A DNA stretch of 64,000 nucleotides from JAAZHD01 sp012510895 (GTDB lineage Bacteria; Bacillota; Clostridia; Caldicoprobacterales; DTU083): the NCBI GenBank assembly GCA_050951465.1, contig JBMNJC010000014.1, positions 1-64,000 of the forward strand. The letters run 5' to 3'. A program made the translations under genes and the position numbers. Below are positions 17,844-27,658 of the stretch, piece by piece; positions within the stretch are counted from its first letter, which is position 1, and each line of letters begins with the position of its first letter. The notes under the pieces are model-generated. The model had not been told where the DNA came from. It saw only the letters and a program-made list of their open reading frames with translations, and ran no database searches.

Positions 17844-17987
17844 TAAAAAATCTCACGAAATCCTAAGATTAGCTTAACTTTTGAGATTTTCTGCAGTTTC
17901 TGGGGTAGGGGGGTCTAAATCTCTACCACTTTTCTCCCCAGAAACGGGCGGGGGGTCACGCGCGAAAAATCGCAGTTTCAAACGGTG
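17844..17987 (+). repeat. Conserved structured segment, copy B
   Basis: Near copy of 9045-9187. The inverted repeat (AAAATCTCA and TGAGATTTT) is kept while the loop differs, and the G-rich tract 17900-17987 has about six changes from copy A. Local conservation exceeds that of the neighbours. Confidence 0.6.
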
Positions 17988-18560
17988 TCATGAAATATTC
18001 CGCAGGGTTCATTGGAATAATCGAGGAAAGAAATCAATCGTATGGAGATGCATCAGCAGATTGGAAAACACCGGTTTGTTTTGTACTGCTTCCACTATAC
18101 TTGAAGATACGCTTAAAGAGAAAATTGTAGAAGCCATCAATGTAGCGGTCAGCGGAAAAAACTCTTTTCTGGCTATACTGAAAAAGAATATTGAAACCGT
18201 ATTAAGCGAGGATTTGGATGAGAGTACAGCAGATATTGATAAAAGGCTGGAAGAACTCCAAACCGAGTTGATCCAAAAAGCAAATTCAAAGGAAGCATAC
18301 GATAATATTGTCAACGAAATTTACCGCTTACGGGACTTAAGGCAAGAAACACTTTCAAGAAACGCTCTTCGCCAAGATAAGAGGGATCGGATTGCTGAAA
18401 TGACGGACTTCCTTAACAAGCAAACGGTGACATTACGGAGTTCGATGATAAACTGGTCAGAAAACTAGTTGAAAAAGCGATTGTATATGATGACAGGATA
18501 TTGGTTGAATTTAAGTCTGGGTTAGAAATAGAAGTAAGTTTGGGAAGTTATAATGGGTAG
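17988..18560 (+). pseudogene. Large serine recombinase C-terminal remnant, copy B
   Basis: The frame to 18468 encodes the recombinase coiled-coil region (AINVAVSGKNSFLAIL, DIDKRLEELQTEL, NEIYRLRDLRQ). A single-base shift near 18425 then joins the closing EFDDKLVRKLVEKAIVYDDR to EFKSGLEIEV and a stop at 18560. The catalytic domain is missing. It parallels the remnant at 9188-9751 at lower identity than the G-rich segment upstream. Confidence 0.75.
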
Positions 18561-18630
18561 ATACAGTATTGGAAAACATGGACATGAAATATTATAATTC
18601 ATACTTTTTAAAAGGAATGTTTATCCAAGA

Positions 18631-18681
18631 CAGTTTGACATTATTGTAACGTTGCGTTACAATAATGTCAAACTGTTTTTT
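18631..18681 (+). terminator. Perfect 21-bp hairpin with T tract
   Basis: 18631-18651 pairs perfectly with 18655-18675 around a TTG loop, followed by TTTTTT. The stem is unusually long for a terminator. It could stop read-through into the IS110 element or be a structured IS end. Confidence 0.75.
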
Positions 18682-18801
18682 ATGGAGCATTCCTGTAAAG
18701 AAAATAAATGAACTTTGAAAAACAAGACACCTCGCAATAAGATAGAGATGTGCTGATTCAGACAAGAAAGGCACAAAACTAAAATATTGGAGGCGTCATA
18801 T

Positions 18802-20076
18802 ATGAAGCGTACACAAAATGAAAAGATTTTGCAAATCAAATTTGAGACATTGGTAGTAGGAATTGACATTGGAAAGGACACACACTATGCGAGAGCCTTT
18901 GATTGCAGGGGAATCGAGCTGTCAAAGCTCCTTAGATTCAGCAACACAAATCAGGGTTATAAAGCCCTTGAGGACTGGATGCAGGAAATAATGAAGGAGA
19001 AAGGAAAAACCGAGGCAATAGTAGGTTTTGAGCCTACAGGGCACTACTGGTTTACGCTTGGTGATCACTTGCAGAGAAAAGGCCATAGATTAGCAATAGT
19101 TAATCCGTTTCATGTGAAGTGTACGAGAGAGCTTGATGATAACAGTCAGACTAAGAATGACAAAAAGGATCCTAAGACTATAGCGATGTTGGTCAAAGAC
19201 GGTAGATTCAGGGATGTCTACATACCGGAGGATGTATACCAGGAACTTCGTGAAGCGGTCAGCGAAAGGGAACGTCTGGTTGAACAGATGATAAGCCTGA
19301 GCAATCAGGTCATACGATGGTTGGACATAAGATTTCCTGAGTTTAATCAAGTATTCAAGAATTGGCGTGGCGAGGCAGCATGGCTTACACTTAGGCACTT
19401 CCCAACTCCTGCGAAAGTAGCTGCTACAGGTGCTTCAAGCATAGTAAGTACATGGCGAAAGAAAATGAAGAAGCCGAGCCTTAAGAAGGCTGAAAAGCTT
19501 GTTAACTTAGCTATTAGATCAATAGGAAGAACGGCTGGAAATGAGGCAGCGGAAGCAGCTTTGCAGAACCTGTTGACACAGTATGAAATGGTGATGCGGC
19601 AAAAACAAGACATAGAGCAACTGATGCAGGAACTGCTCATAAAGGTTCCAAGCGCATCGAAACTTGTAGATATCAAAGGAATGGGAATGGTAGCAGCGGC
19701 GGTCATTGTCAGCGAAATCGGAGATATCAGCCGATTTAACGATCCCAGGCAGATACAGAAGATGGCTGGACTGAGCTTGCGTGAGAATAGTTCAGGCAAG
19801 CACAAAGGTAAAACGAGAATAAGTAAACGAGGGCGAAGGCGCTTAAGAGAAGGGCTTTTCAGAGCTATGATAACGATGTTGGCAACAAACTCAGAGTTTC
19901 GTCAATTGCATCAAAGAAATCTTAGCAGGGAACAGAACCCTCTTAACAAAATGGAATCCATAGTAGCCCTTTGCGGCAAGCTTATTCGAGTTATTTTTGC
20001 GATACTGACAAAAGGCAATGACTACGATGCGGATAGGATGCTAAATGATATGAAAAGGTCGATGAAGGCTGCATAA
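18802..20076 (+). CDS. IS110 family transposase
   Basis: This 424-residue recombinase has the RuvC-like DEDD N-terminal domain: VVGIDIGKDTHYA, VGFEPTGHYW and a K-N-D-K-K-D-P-K-T segment. A coiled linker follows, then the transposase_20 domain with the HhH-like LVDIKGMG and the C-terminal motif GLSLRENSSGKHKG that holds the catalytic serine of IS110 proteins. GGAGG is eight bases before ATG 18802, so the upstream TTG at 18787 is unlikely. The reading frame is intact. IS110 recombinases act with a bridge RNA that pairs with donor and target. Confidence 0.92.
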   Translation: MKRTQNEKILQIKFETLVVGIDIGKDTHYARAFDCRGIELSKLLRFSNTNQGYKALEDWMQEIMKEKGKTEAIVGFEPTGHYWFTLGDHLQRKGHRLAIVNPFHVKCTRELDDNSQTKNDKKDPKTIAMLVKDGRFRDVYIPEDVYQELREAVSERERLVEQMISLSNQVIRWLDIRFPEFNQVFKNWRGEAAWLTLRHFPTPAKVAATGASSIVSTWRKKMKKPSLKKAEKLVNLAIRSIGRTAGNEAAEAALQNLLTQYEMVMRQKQDIEQLMQELLIKVPSASKLVDIKGMGMVAAAVIVSEIGDISRFNDPRQIQKMAGLSLRENSSGKHKGKTRISKRGRRRLREGLFRAMITMLATNSEFRQLHQRNLSREQNPLNKMESIVALCGKLIRVIFAILTKGNDYDADRMLNDMKRSMKAA

Positions 20077-20500
20077 TAGCCGGAGATTAGCAGTTAGTAA
20101 TTAGCCACATGTAGCCACACGCAATCACTCTGAAGACCGCAACAGAGAAAGATGCATTCAAGCTATAGAATTAAGTTTTAGCAGTATTTGCACCTTGAAA
20201 TGTAGAGCCGGGGCAGTCAAGTTGAATTTTACCTTTAGGGCAAAGACCCAGTTTAGGAGCATGATTGACGTTCCACCTTTAGGATAAGCAGGACGAAGGA
20301 ATTAGGCACAATTGATGCCGGAAGACATGGGAGGTTTGCTACCTGGAGTTGATGTGGAATCCCGACGGCCGAGATAGAAAAACACATGCGGTTTATTTTT
20401 TCTGCCTGAAACCACAGAGCTACCAGATTTATGCAACATCTAGGGGGAAAGCTTAAGCAAATCGAAGTGAAATTCTGCGAAAAACGAAGATAAGTGAAGA
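20077..20500 (+). ncRNA. Candidate bridge-RNA region downstream of IS110
   Basis: A 420-base noncoding, likely structured stretch with two similar ACCTTTAGG segments (ACCTTTAGGG at about 20231 and ACCTTTAGGA at about 20276) and many complementary short blocks. Bridge RNAs lie in a noncoding end of IS110/IS1111 elements. That this is the bridge-RNA end is inference from its length and position. Confidence 0.35.
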
Positions 20501-20527
20501 AAACGAGAGTATATTAAGGGAGGTTTT

Positions 20528-21298
20528 ATGGATATTAAAGAGAAATTATTTCGGGAGAATTATTTATTTACAAAAGAAGATGTTTTGAAGTCAATAGAAT
20601 TATTTATTGAACATGAAAAACTAAATGAAGAACCTAGATTTTCAAATGAAATTGTAAAAAACAGAATAAAGCTATGTAAAAAATTCTTGGCAGCAGTAAA
20701 GAAATGCAAACTTCCAGCTTTATCAGAACTCTGGTGGTTCTATGAATATCAGTTTTTAGGAAATAGTATGGAATTGAATCTATGTTATGCAAATGAAATT
20801 GAAGTCGAAAATGACGAAATAAGTGGAATGACAGCAACAGTTGAGCACACTTTGATTAAGGTTGAATGTGATTACCTTACAGTTGAGCAATATGCTTCTA
20901 TGCTCGGAATTGAACCTGTTACCGTCAGGCAATGGATTAGACGTGGGAAATTAAGACATGCCAAAAAAGTCGGACGCGATTGGTTGATTCCTGATACTGA
21001 AGATAAACCCCGAAGAGGATTTACTTATGTGCACTATGTTGTAGAAGGAGAATCCAAAATTGAGAGTGATGAGTTTCCATTGCTAGCGTTATGTGATTCA
21101 ATATCAATATTTCAAGATCAAGATAACAAAAGAAAGTTTATTTGTTATTTGAAAAATTATAAAACAGATTTTAGTAGCGAACTTGAATTGACTAGAAGTG
21201 AGGTTGAACGGTTAGAACATACCATAATCGAATCAGGAAAAGCAAGAGTTGAAGGAAATATACAATACGTGCCATACATTCGAGATATTTCAAAATAA
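20528..21298 (+). CDS. HTH (excisionase/MerR-like) protein, helicase partner
   Basis: A 256-residue protein. The N-terminal 110 residues are helical and unassigned. Residues 115-155 form a HTH_17/MerR-like DNA-binding domain (LTVEQYASMLGIEPVTVRQWI, RRGKLRHAKKVGRDW). The C-terminal 100 residues are a mixed alpha/beta region that I do not recognise. GGGAGG stands before ATG 20528. It lies 62 bases upstream of an SF2 helicase, probably in one transcript, and may target the helicase to DNA or regulate it. The pairing resembles a two-gene defence module. Confidence 0.65.
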   Translation: MDIKEKLFRENYLFTKEDVLKSIELFIEHEKLNEEPRFSNEIVKNRIKLCKKFLAAVKKCKLPALSELWWFYEYQFLGNSMELNLCYANEIEVENDEISGMTATVEHTLIKVECDYLTVEQYASMLGIEPVTVRQWIRRGKLRHAKKVGRDWLIPDTEDKPRRGFTYVHYVVEGESKIESDEFPLLALCDSISIFQDQDNKRKFICYLKNYKTDFSSELELTRSEVERLEHTIIESGKARVEGNIQYVPYIRDISK

Positions 21299-21360
21299 GC
21301 AATCGGGTGTAATAAATCTAAGCTGATGACCAAACATGAGATTTGGTTTGGAGGGGGAGC

Positions 21361-24271
21361 ATGTCGGTTTTTAGCAAATACAAAGAAGAATTTGTTCTTG
21401 AGCCTAAAACGGGAAGCGGTTTAAGAAAATGCCAATTGGGTGCCATTTGGGCATTGAAAAGTTATTTTATTACAAACACACCCGAAGTAGCAGCTCTTAT
21501 TAGTTTACCAACAGGTTCAGGTAAAAGTGCAATAATGATGGCAGCGTGTTTTGAGTTGAATCTTAAGAAAGTTTTAATTATTGAACCATCAAAAGTGTTA
21601 AGAACTCAAATATGTGATCAATTTCGCAGTTTAGATATCTTAAAACGTATTGGATGCTTATCAGAAGATTTCCCAGAAGTCAAAGTATTTGAGGTTAAAC
21701 ATATTCAATCAGCCGATAGCTGGGTAGAGATTTTCCAAAAACATGATGTTGTCGTTGCGCATCCTAATAGTATATCTCCTTATTACAAAAAAGTCTCTCC
21801 TATTCCCGATGAACTTATTGATGCAATATTTATGGATGAAGCACATCATGAAGCAGCTCCTACTTGGAAGGCAATTAACACATATTATAAAAATGTTAAG
21901 AGAATTTTCTTAACAGCGACACCATTTCGTCGAGATAGAAAAAAGATGGAAGCAAAGTTGATTTATCATTATTCGCTTAAACAAGCTTTTGAAGATGGCA
22001 TATTAAGACCAGTTGATTTTTTCGGTGTTAAAGCTGGGTTGGATACTTATGAAAGTGATTCAATACTAATAGAAACCGCAAAGAAAGTATTCATTGAACA
22101 GAAAAAACACAATCCAGTTTCCATAATGATAAGAACTGATAGAATTCATCATGCAGAACATTTACTTGAACGTTATAAATCTTCAGGTTTAAATGTTGAT
22201 ATAGTTCATTCGGATCGAGAAGATCGCGATAATATTCGTGTTGTAAAAGAAGTTAAGGATGGAATACTTGATGGTCTGATAAGTGTTGGGATGGCCAGTG
22301 AAGGATTAGATATACCTTTATTGAAAATTGCAGTATTACATGCGACACCAAAATCTATACCTTATACTATTCAGTTTTTAGGTAGAATCTCACGCCAACC
22401 ACAAGAACAAAGCGGAAATGCTATTTTAATTGCTAATAAAGATGAGGTCAAAGGAGAAGTTAGCCGTTTATATTACTCAGATGAAACGTGGGCAAAACTC
22501 GTTCCGAAGCTAATAGATGAGAGTATGAAAAGGGCAAGATATTATCGCTCAGCCTTGATAGACGAACCTGATTTTATATTACCAGACTTAAATATTTACT
22601 TTAGCGCTGTTATTTATGATGTCTCAGATAATTTTTCTTTAAACAAGGACTTTAAGGTCAAAAGTACGTCTCCATATAGGGTTTCATATGTATCACAAAA
22701 AGATATTAATAGTCCGATAGTAGTTATTACAGTAGTTGATAAACCAATAGAGTGGGGCAAATAGAGAGATATATATTGAAAACTATTTAGATGTTCATAT
22801 TATATATCACATTCCTGGTTAAGAATTTATTGTTTGAGTTGACTTCCAGTGAAGAAGCACTAGATTCTTTTACTGAGAGCTTGTACATAGGAAGTATGAG
22901 AAGAATTTCATACTCAAAGTTATATAAAAGCTCTATCTAAATTCGATTACCAGAATTACATTATGGTTGGAATGAAAAATGCCGTCATGCCTGGTACTGC
23001 ACACCCTTCTTATAAGACATTTATTGGGAACAGTGTTCAAGATACTATACGGAATTCTGAGGGAAGGGTTTTTGGTGTTGGACAACGCTCTCATGAATAT
23101 GGGAGAAAAAAAGACTTGGGGTATTGCAACTAAAAGAAGCAAAGTCTGGGCTATGAAGCGAGGTACGATCGACGAATATCAAGATTGGTGCAATACTTTA
23201 GCTGATTTACTAGACTCGAACGTAGACTGTTCTACATTACCGGGATTATCTTTTCTCGCAAGCACATCTCCAATTAGTAAACTCGAGGAAGCACCAATAG
23301 CTATACTACTAGATGACTTGTTTTATAAAGCGGAGTTTTTATTAATTAGTATAGAAGGTGGAAAGAACTTTACTAATGTTGTGCCCAACATTTTGATTCG
23401 GTCATTTGATTCTAATAGCGGGAATCTAATTTGCACTTTGATTTTGGAATCATTCTCTTGTCAAATGGTTATGAACTTTGATAATCCGTTATTATGGACA
23501 GTTATTTCAAATAAGAAAGTAACTGTAAGATTGTTTAAAAAGTGCACATGATGTTATTACAGCAGATTTAGAGAAGATCTTAAATACCTTTCCCCCCACT
23601 TTAATTATGCCGGGAGGGTACATAATTGAAGGACGTACTAAAATTACTCCTAATAGTTCTATTGAGGATATACCCCGATGAAGTATGGGTAAAAAAGGAT
23701 TGGAGCAATTGTAACATCCAGGCTGAAGCATATAAGAAAAAGCCAAACCCAAAGGAATTACCTGTAATTAATAAAACAATCAAATTTATAGAAGCTGATT
23801 TCGATAAAACAGACTGATATTCTTATTCTTGATGACGGTGCGCATGAAATTGCTGACTTAATATGGATACAAGGCTCTAAGCATATTATTCACTTTATTC
23901 ATTGTAAACCATCTAAATCAGATAAGCCAGGTTGCCGTAAAAGTGACTGCGATATTGTATTTGCTCAAGCAATGAGAAGTGTTCACTGGGTATATTCGGA
24001 ATTGATATTTGAGCGTATTAAAGAAAGATTACAGAGAGAATCAATAATAATATTTGGATCTGAGCAGCTATTGGACGAAATTGCAACAACTTTTAAAGTA
24101 AATCAATGGAAGTATAAAATAATTGTTGCTCAACCAGGTTTTGATATTGATAAAGTATCCAATAAAAAGCTTAGTAACAATAATGTTTATGAATTAACAA
24201 TTCCAACGTATGAAAGAATTTCAGCAGGATTAGCCGACTTTGAAATATGGGGGAATTCCAAAAAGTTGTAG
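21361..24271 (+). pseudogene. Decayed SF2 helicase with putative nuclease-like C-terminus
   Basis: ATG 21361 with GGAGGGGG upstream opens 468 intact codons: Walker A L-P-T-G-S-G-K-S, motif II MDEAHHE, LTATPFRR, and motif VI LGRISRQ. A stop at 22762-22764 ends that frame, but about six single-base shifts (for example at 22915, A7 near 23105, 23535, C4 near 23670, 23813) let the same protein continue to 24271, about 965 residues in total. The C-terminal piece holds ILILDDGAHEIADLIWI and a later FIHCKPS, which recalls a D...E...K-type nuclease site, although this is inference. The shifts may be true decay or homopolymer sequencing errors. Confidence 0.7.
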
Positions 24272-24341
24272 TTGACATGTTTCCATGAACAGATACTTTA
24301 CTAAAAACAGCTGAAAACCCATTGATATGTTCCCGTAAACG
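24272..24341 (+). repeat. Paired TTGATATGTTYCC intergenic repeats, locus 2
   Basis: TTGACATGTTTCCATGAACA at 24272 and TTGATATGTTCCCGTAAACG at 24322 keep the 50-base spacing of locus 1. The following CCATGTGGAG also matches locus 1. Both loci sit directly after the stop of the preceding gene. Confidence 0.65.
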
Positions 24342-24397
24342 TAAGGTTCAATTGATCAATCCAAGACATCAATGCGGACAGCTCAACCCATGTGGAG

Positions 24398-24720
24398 TGC
24401 GTAGTATTGATTAGCGCGTCCAGCAAAGCTGGCAAGCGCTAACAGGTGAAAGTCCTGGAGTGGTAAAGGCAGGGCAGCCGCTTAGTCAGTAACCAGCATG
24501 TGAAGTAATTTTTGCGCTGAAGCGTTACGGAAGACTCTGATAAGAGCAGATAAACTGGCAGGTCGTAACATGAAGTGAATACTGCCGCACCGTTATTGAC
24601 ATTCCCGAAAGGGAACAACAGGGAGTCGAGCTGGGTTATCAACAGCGAAGACAGCAGACGGTATGAAGAACCTTAAATGCAGATGCTGAAGATAGTTGAG
24701 GGAATTTCATAACTACACTT
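24398..24720 (+). mobile_element. Group II intron 5' ribozyme remnant
   Basis: The sequence contains the usual domain I signature: a hairpin CCAGCAAAGCTGG, then CAGGTGAAAGTCCTG, later GGCAGGTCGTAACATGAAG, TTCCCGAAAGGGAA and GGGAGTCGAGCTGGG. There is no reverse transcriptase ORF and I see no domain V, so it is a truncated copy. The identification is from recalled consensus, not a search. Confidence 0.55.
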
Positions 24721-24874
24721 TTTTCGATGACACGAAGGAGTGTATCCTTAAATGCTGAAATAAAACAACTATTTTCATATATGCCAATAAAGAATTTGTT
24801 ACCTTCAGCACGTATTATCCTAAAAAGGGCAGACTGATCCCCTGAATAATTATATACCTTTGAAAAAATGTTAC

Positions 24875-26044
24875 TTAAGCTGCTTTATCGCTTTCTTTAG
24901 AAACATTTACGGCGATGGTACCTGCAATCAATGCAATACAGCTTAAGAGGACATGAACCCTGGTTTTCCTGATACCTCTTACAGTGATATTATTGAGGCC
25001 TAAGTTTTCCTTTAACCTGGAAAAGGCTCTTTGCGTTCACTGTATAGTTTCTGCCATTTGGGCGATCCTCTGCGTGGGTAAGTAAACCACAGCGCCGTAA
25101 TTGCCGGATGAGCACCAGTTAGTGCCCATTGGACAGTTAACTTTACCCGCCATATGAGGACAGCGAAACTTAATATACCCATTATCATAGCCCCAGTAGG
25201 CCATCCGATATCCCATAGAACATAGAGGTGTACAGTCCCAGTCAAGACCTGCCGGCGGTGCGTATGCACTCCTTCTGTTCATAGGGATTATGGCCTGAGC
25301 ATTATATTGGTCATGGATTGTTCTATAGATGTGTTCAATATCGTAGCCCATGTCCATTATATAATATTTGGAATACCGCTTTTGGATATCCTCAACCAAC
25401 GGAACAGCCATAATGCCATCATTTACGCTGGCAGGAGTAACATTGACTGATACAGGCAATTCGCTTTTAGTATCAACTGCGGCATGAAGCTTCCAGCCAA
25501 ACCATCTTACCTGATTGCCATGAGTATCTCTTTTTGAGCCCCAGTCAGGAGGTTCTCTATCCTGAATAACCCTGGACTTAGGCACTGAAGCATCGTATGA
25601 ATCCAGTTTACTGGTATCGATGGCAATATGCTCACCACCAATAATTCCAAGCTTCTTCGCTTTAATTACAAGATCCTCTAAAATATCTTCCAGTGAGCAA
25701 ATATTATCCGCGAGACTTTTGATAAACCTTGAAAAGGTGGCTTCGCTGGGCACCTTACTTACTACAGGAAAACCACAGGTATAACGGAAAACAGGATCTG
25801 ACTTGAGACGTTCCACCAGAGTTTTCGTATACTTAATATTCTCAAGTCTTTTTGCCAGCAGCGCCCGCAGCATGTTTTCCGGGTCATAGCCTTCAGGACC
25901 GGATCTGGACTTCTTTTGTAGACCACCAACTACTTTCGATAAGTCCAATGCCTTGAAGACCAATGTTAATTTTGTTTCAGGCTGAAGTTTTATTAATTCT
26001 TCAAAGGAAAACAGACATTGTTGTCGAATATACATAAGTATCAC
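24875..26044 (-). pseudogene. DDE transposase (DUF772/DDE_Tnp_1), frameshifted
   Basis: Reading from 26044, or ATG 26035 behind GGAGGGG, the frame encodes an IS1182/IS5-like transposase: a DUF772 N-terminus (YDPENMLRALLAKRLENIKYT), the first Asp in HIAIDTSKLDSYD, and the second in YYIMDMGYD. A Cys cluster (FRCPHMAGKVNCPMG) follows. The frame ends at 25037, but the conserved end of the protein (AFSRLKENLGLNNITVRGI then LLSCIALIAGTIA) continues in other frames to a stop at 24875. Two single-base shifts are needed, near 25090 and near 25030. The catalytic Glu region is affected, so the element is dead or misread. It closes the accessory island. Confidence 0.75.
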
Positions 26045-26297
26045 CCCTCCGTGTTTTGGTTTTTAGGTGATACATAAAACTTCGACACGTACAGGGGTTT
26101 TTCCTTTAAAGATTTAAAAAATACTAAGCGATTTCTATACTTCTGGGGTAAAATAGTTATCTTATATTTTTGAATCCGCTGTTTTACTGGCTTGTAGAAT
26201 ATGAAATTCGCTCAGTTTAGTAGGTTAATCTGAAATTGTGATAGATTGTGGAATCAAATATATTCGGTGAAAATGAAAGAGAGTCTATAAACAAAAA

Positions 26298-26792
26298 ATG
26301 GGGGTGTTAATATTGAATAACTACGAATTTCAATTAGCAACATATGATGACATTCTTAAAATCGTTAGTTTATATCATAGATTAGTTGGTACTCCGGGTT
26401 GTACTTGGAATTTGGATTATCCGAGCAAAGAAACGGCAGAAAATGATATTAAAAACAATTGGCTATATACTCTAAAAAAGAATGATAAAATAGTTGCTGT
26501 TGCATCAGTATGCGATTCAGACGAGTTAAGGGATTTGCAATGGAAACCAAAAAAGCCTTGTGAATTGGCACGAATAGGTGTTGATCCATCATTTCAGAGA
26601 CAGGGTATTGGGACGATTATGCTAAAAAACATTATTAGGATAGCCAAAGAAAAAGGGTATGACGGCATAATAATGTTAGTCAGCAAGACGAATATTGCGG
26701 CTTTGGCTTTATATAAAAAAAACGGTTTTGAGAGATGCGGAGAAGTATTTAGGTTTGATATTGACTTTTACTGTTACCAGATGACCTTTTAA
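26298..26792 (+). CDS. GNAT family N-acetyltransferase
   Basis: A 164-residue acetyltransferase. The acetyl-CoA motif A is ARIGVDPSFQRQGIGTIML (R-Q-G-I-G-T), and motif B (ALALYKKNGFERCGE) follows. The fold begins with FQLATYDDILKIVSLYHR, and a substrate is not evident. The start is uncertain: ATG 26298 has no clear SD, while TTG 26313 has GGGGGTG six bases upstream. It stands alone between the dead transposase and the convergent ABC genes. Confidence 0.85.
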   Translation: MGVLILNNYEFQLATYDDILKIVSLYHRLVGTPGCTWNLDYPSKETAENDIKNNWLYTLKKNDKIVAVASVCDSDELRDLQWKPKKPCELARIGVDPSFQRQGIGTIMLKNIIRIAKEKGYDGIIMLVSKTNIAALALYKKNGFERCGEVFRFDIDFYCYQMTF

Positions 26793-26895
26793 TACTTTTA
26801 ATATTCGGTAAGCATTAAATTACTTTTTTGGTGAAGAAATATATGGCAACACTGGTTTTTGCAGAAGTAGAGTTAATGATTAATTTTGGATACTG

Positions 26896-27657
26896 TTACA
26901 GATCTGTATTATTAAACAAATATGCAGATGCTATACCAGCTGTCAGGATATATAGAATCAATAAACCGATGTTTGCAAATTCATATCCTTCAATACCTTT
27001 GTAAATAAAAACGGAAGAATCCCCCAGGTATGTCGGCAGAAAATGTTTTACAGAGCTTATGTTTTCAAGTATATCCATAATAATAACACTTATGAATGTG
27101 ATAATAGCGGCTATTGTACTGTTGTGCACAGTGACACAAAAAATGGTTGCAATTGAAACAATAAATATATTATTCAGAAGGAAAACAACTATAAAAGATA
27201 GTAATTCAGCAATGTTGACATTGCGCAGGGGCACTCCGTACGGGCCGTTTTCCGCGAAAACCAAGTATAAAATAATACCCAAAACCAATGCTGCAGCAAT
27301 TATGGCTGATACTACGATTATAACAGATGTTGCTTTTGTAACAAACAGATGTATTCTGTTTTTCGCAGCCAGAATACTCTGGTATATTGTCTTATTCTGC
27401 ATCTCTTCAGAAAAAGACACTGCGGTAATAATAATAACTAATAACGGGAGTGCATAAAAAGATTGAAGAAACGTTATGCTGGACATGAACATATTCTCAA
27501 ATGTGACAGAACCCGATTTATCATGGGAGGTTATATATATTCCATCAATTGTTCCGGATAATAGTATATTTATCAATAACAGTGAAATAAATATCACAGC
27601 AGCTAAAATAACGGTCGCCTGCATTCTGGATAGCTTATATATTTCACTTCTGAACAT
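26896..27657 (-). CDS. ABC-2 type transporter permease
   Basis: A 253-residue membrane protein with about six hydrophobic segments (near residues 14-34, 55-80, 110-135, 148-172, 178-198 and 230-248), the plan of ABC-2 export permeases. It follows the ATPase gene with a spacing of one base, so the two form one exporter of unknown substrate, perhaps a bacteriocin or lipid. Because the ATPase gene carries an in-frame stop, the exporter may be inactive. Confidence 0.8.
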   Translation of the reverse strand: MFRSEIYKLSRMQATVILAAVIFISLLLINILLSGTIDGIYITSHDKSGSVTFENMFMSSITFLQSFYALPLLVIIITAVSFSEEMQNKTIYQSILAAKNRIHLFVTKATSVIIVVSAIIAAALVLGIILYLVFAENGPYGVPLRNVNIAELLSFIVVFLLNNIFIVSIATIFCVTVHNSTIAAIITFISVIIMDILENISSVKHFLPTYLGDSSVFIYKGIEGYEFANIGLLILYILTAGIASAYLFNNTDL

Positions 27658-27658
27658 T

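Larger units (their letters stand above)
18682..20500 (+). mobile_element. IS110-family insertion sequence (approximate ends)
   Basis: One transposase gene is flanked by about 120 bases upstream and 420 noncoding bases downstream. IS110 elements lack usual inverted repeats and encode a bridge RNA in a noncoding end, so the limits cannot be set by eye. Confidence 0.65.

Noticed and set aside
24860..26100. Terminal inverted repeats of the frameshifted DDE element
   Set aside because: Only a short ACCCCTG-like block is shared by both flanks, too little to call ends.
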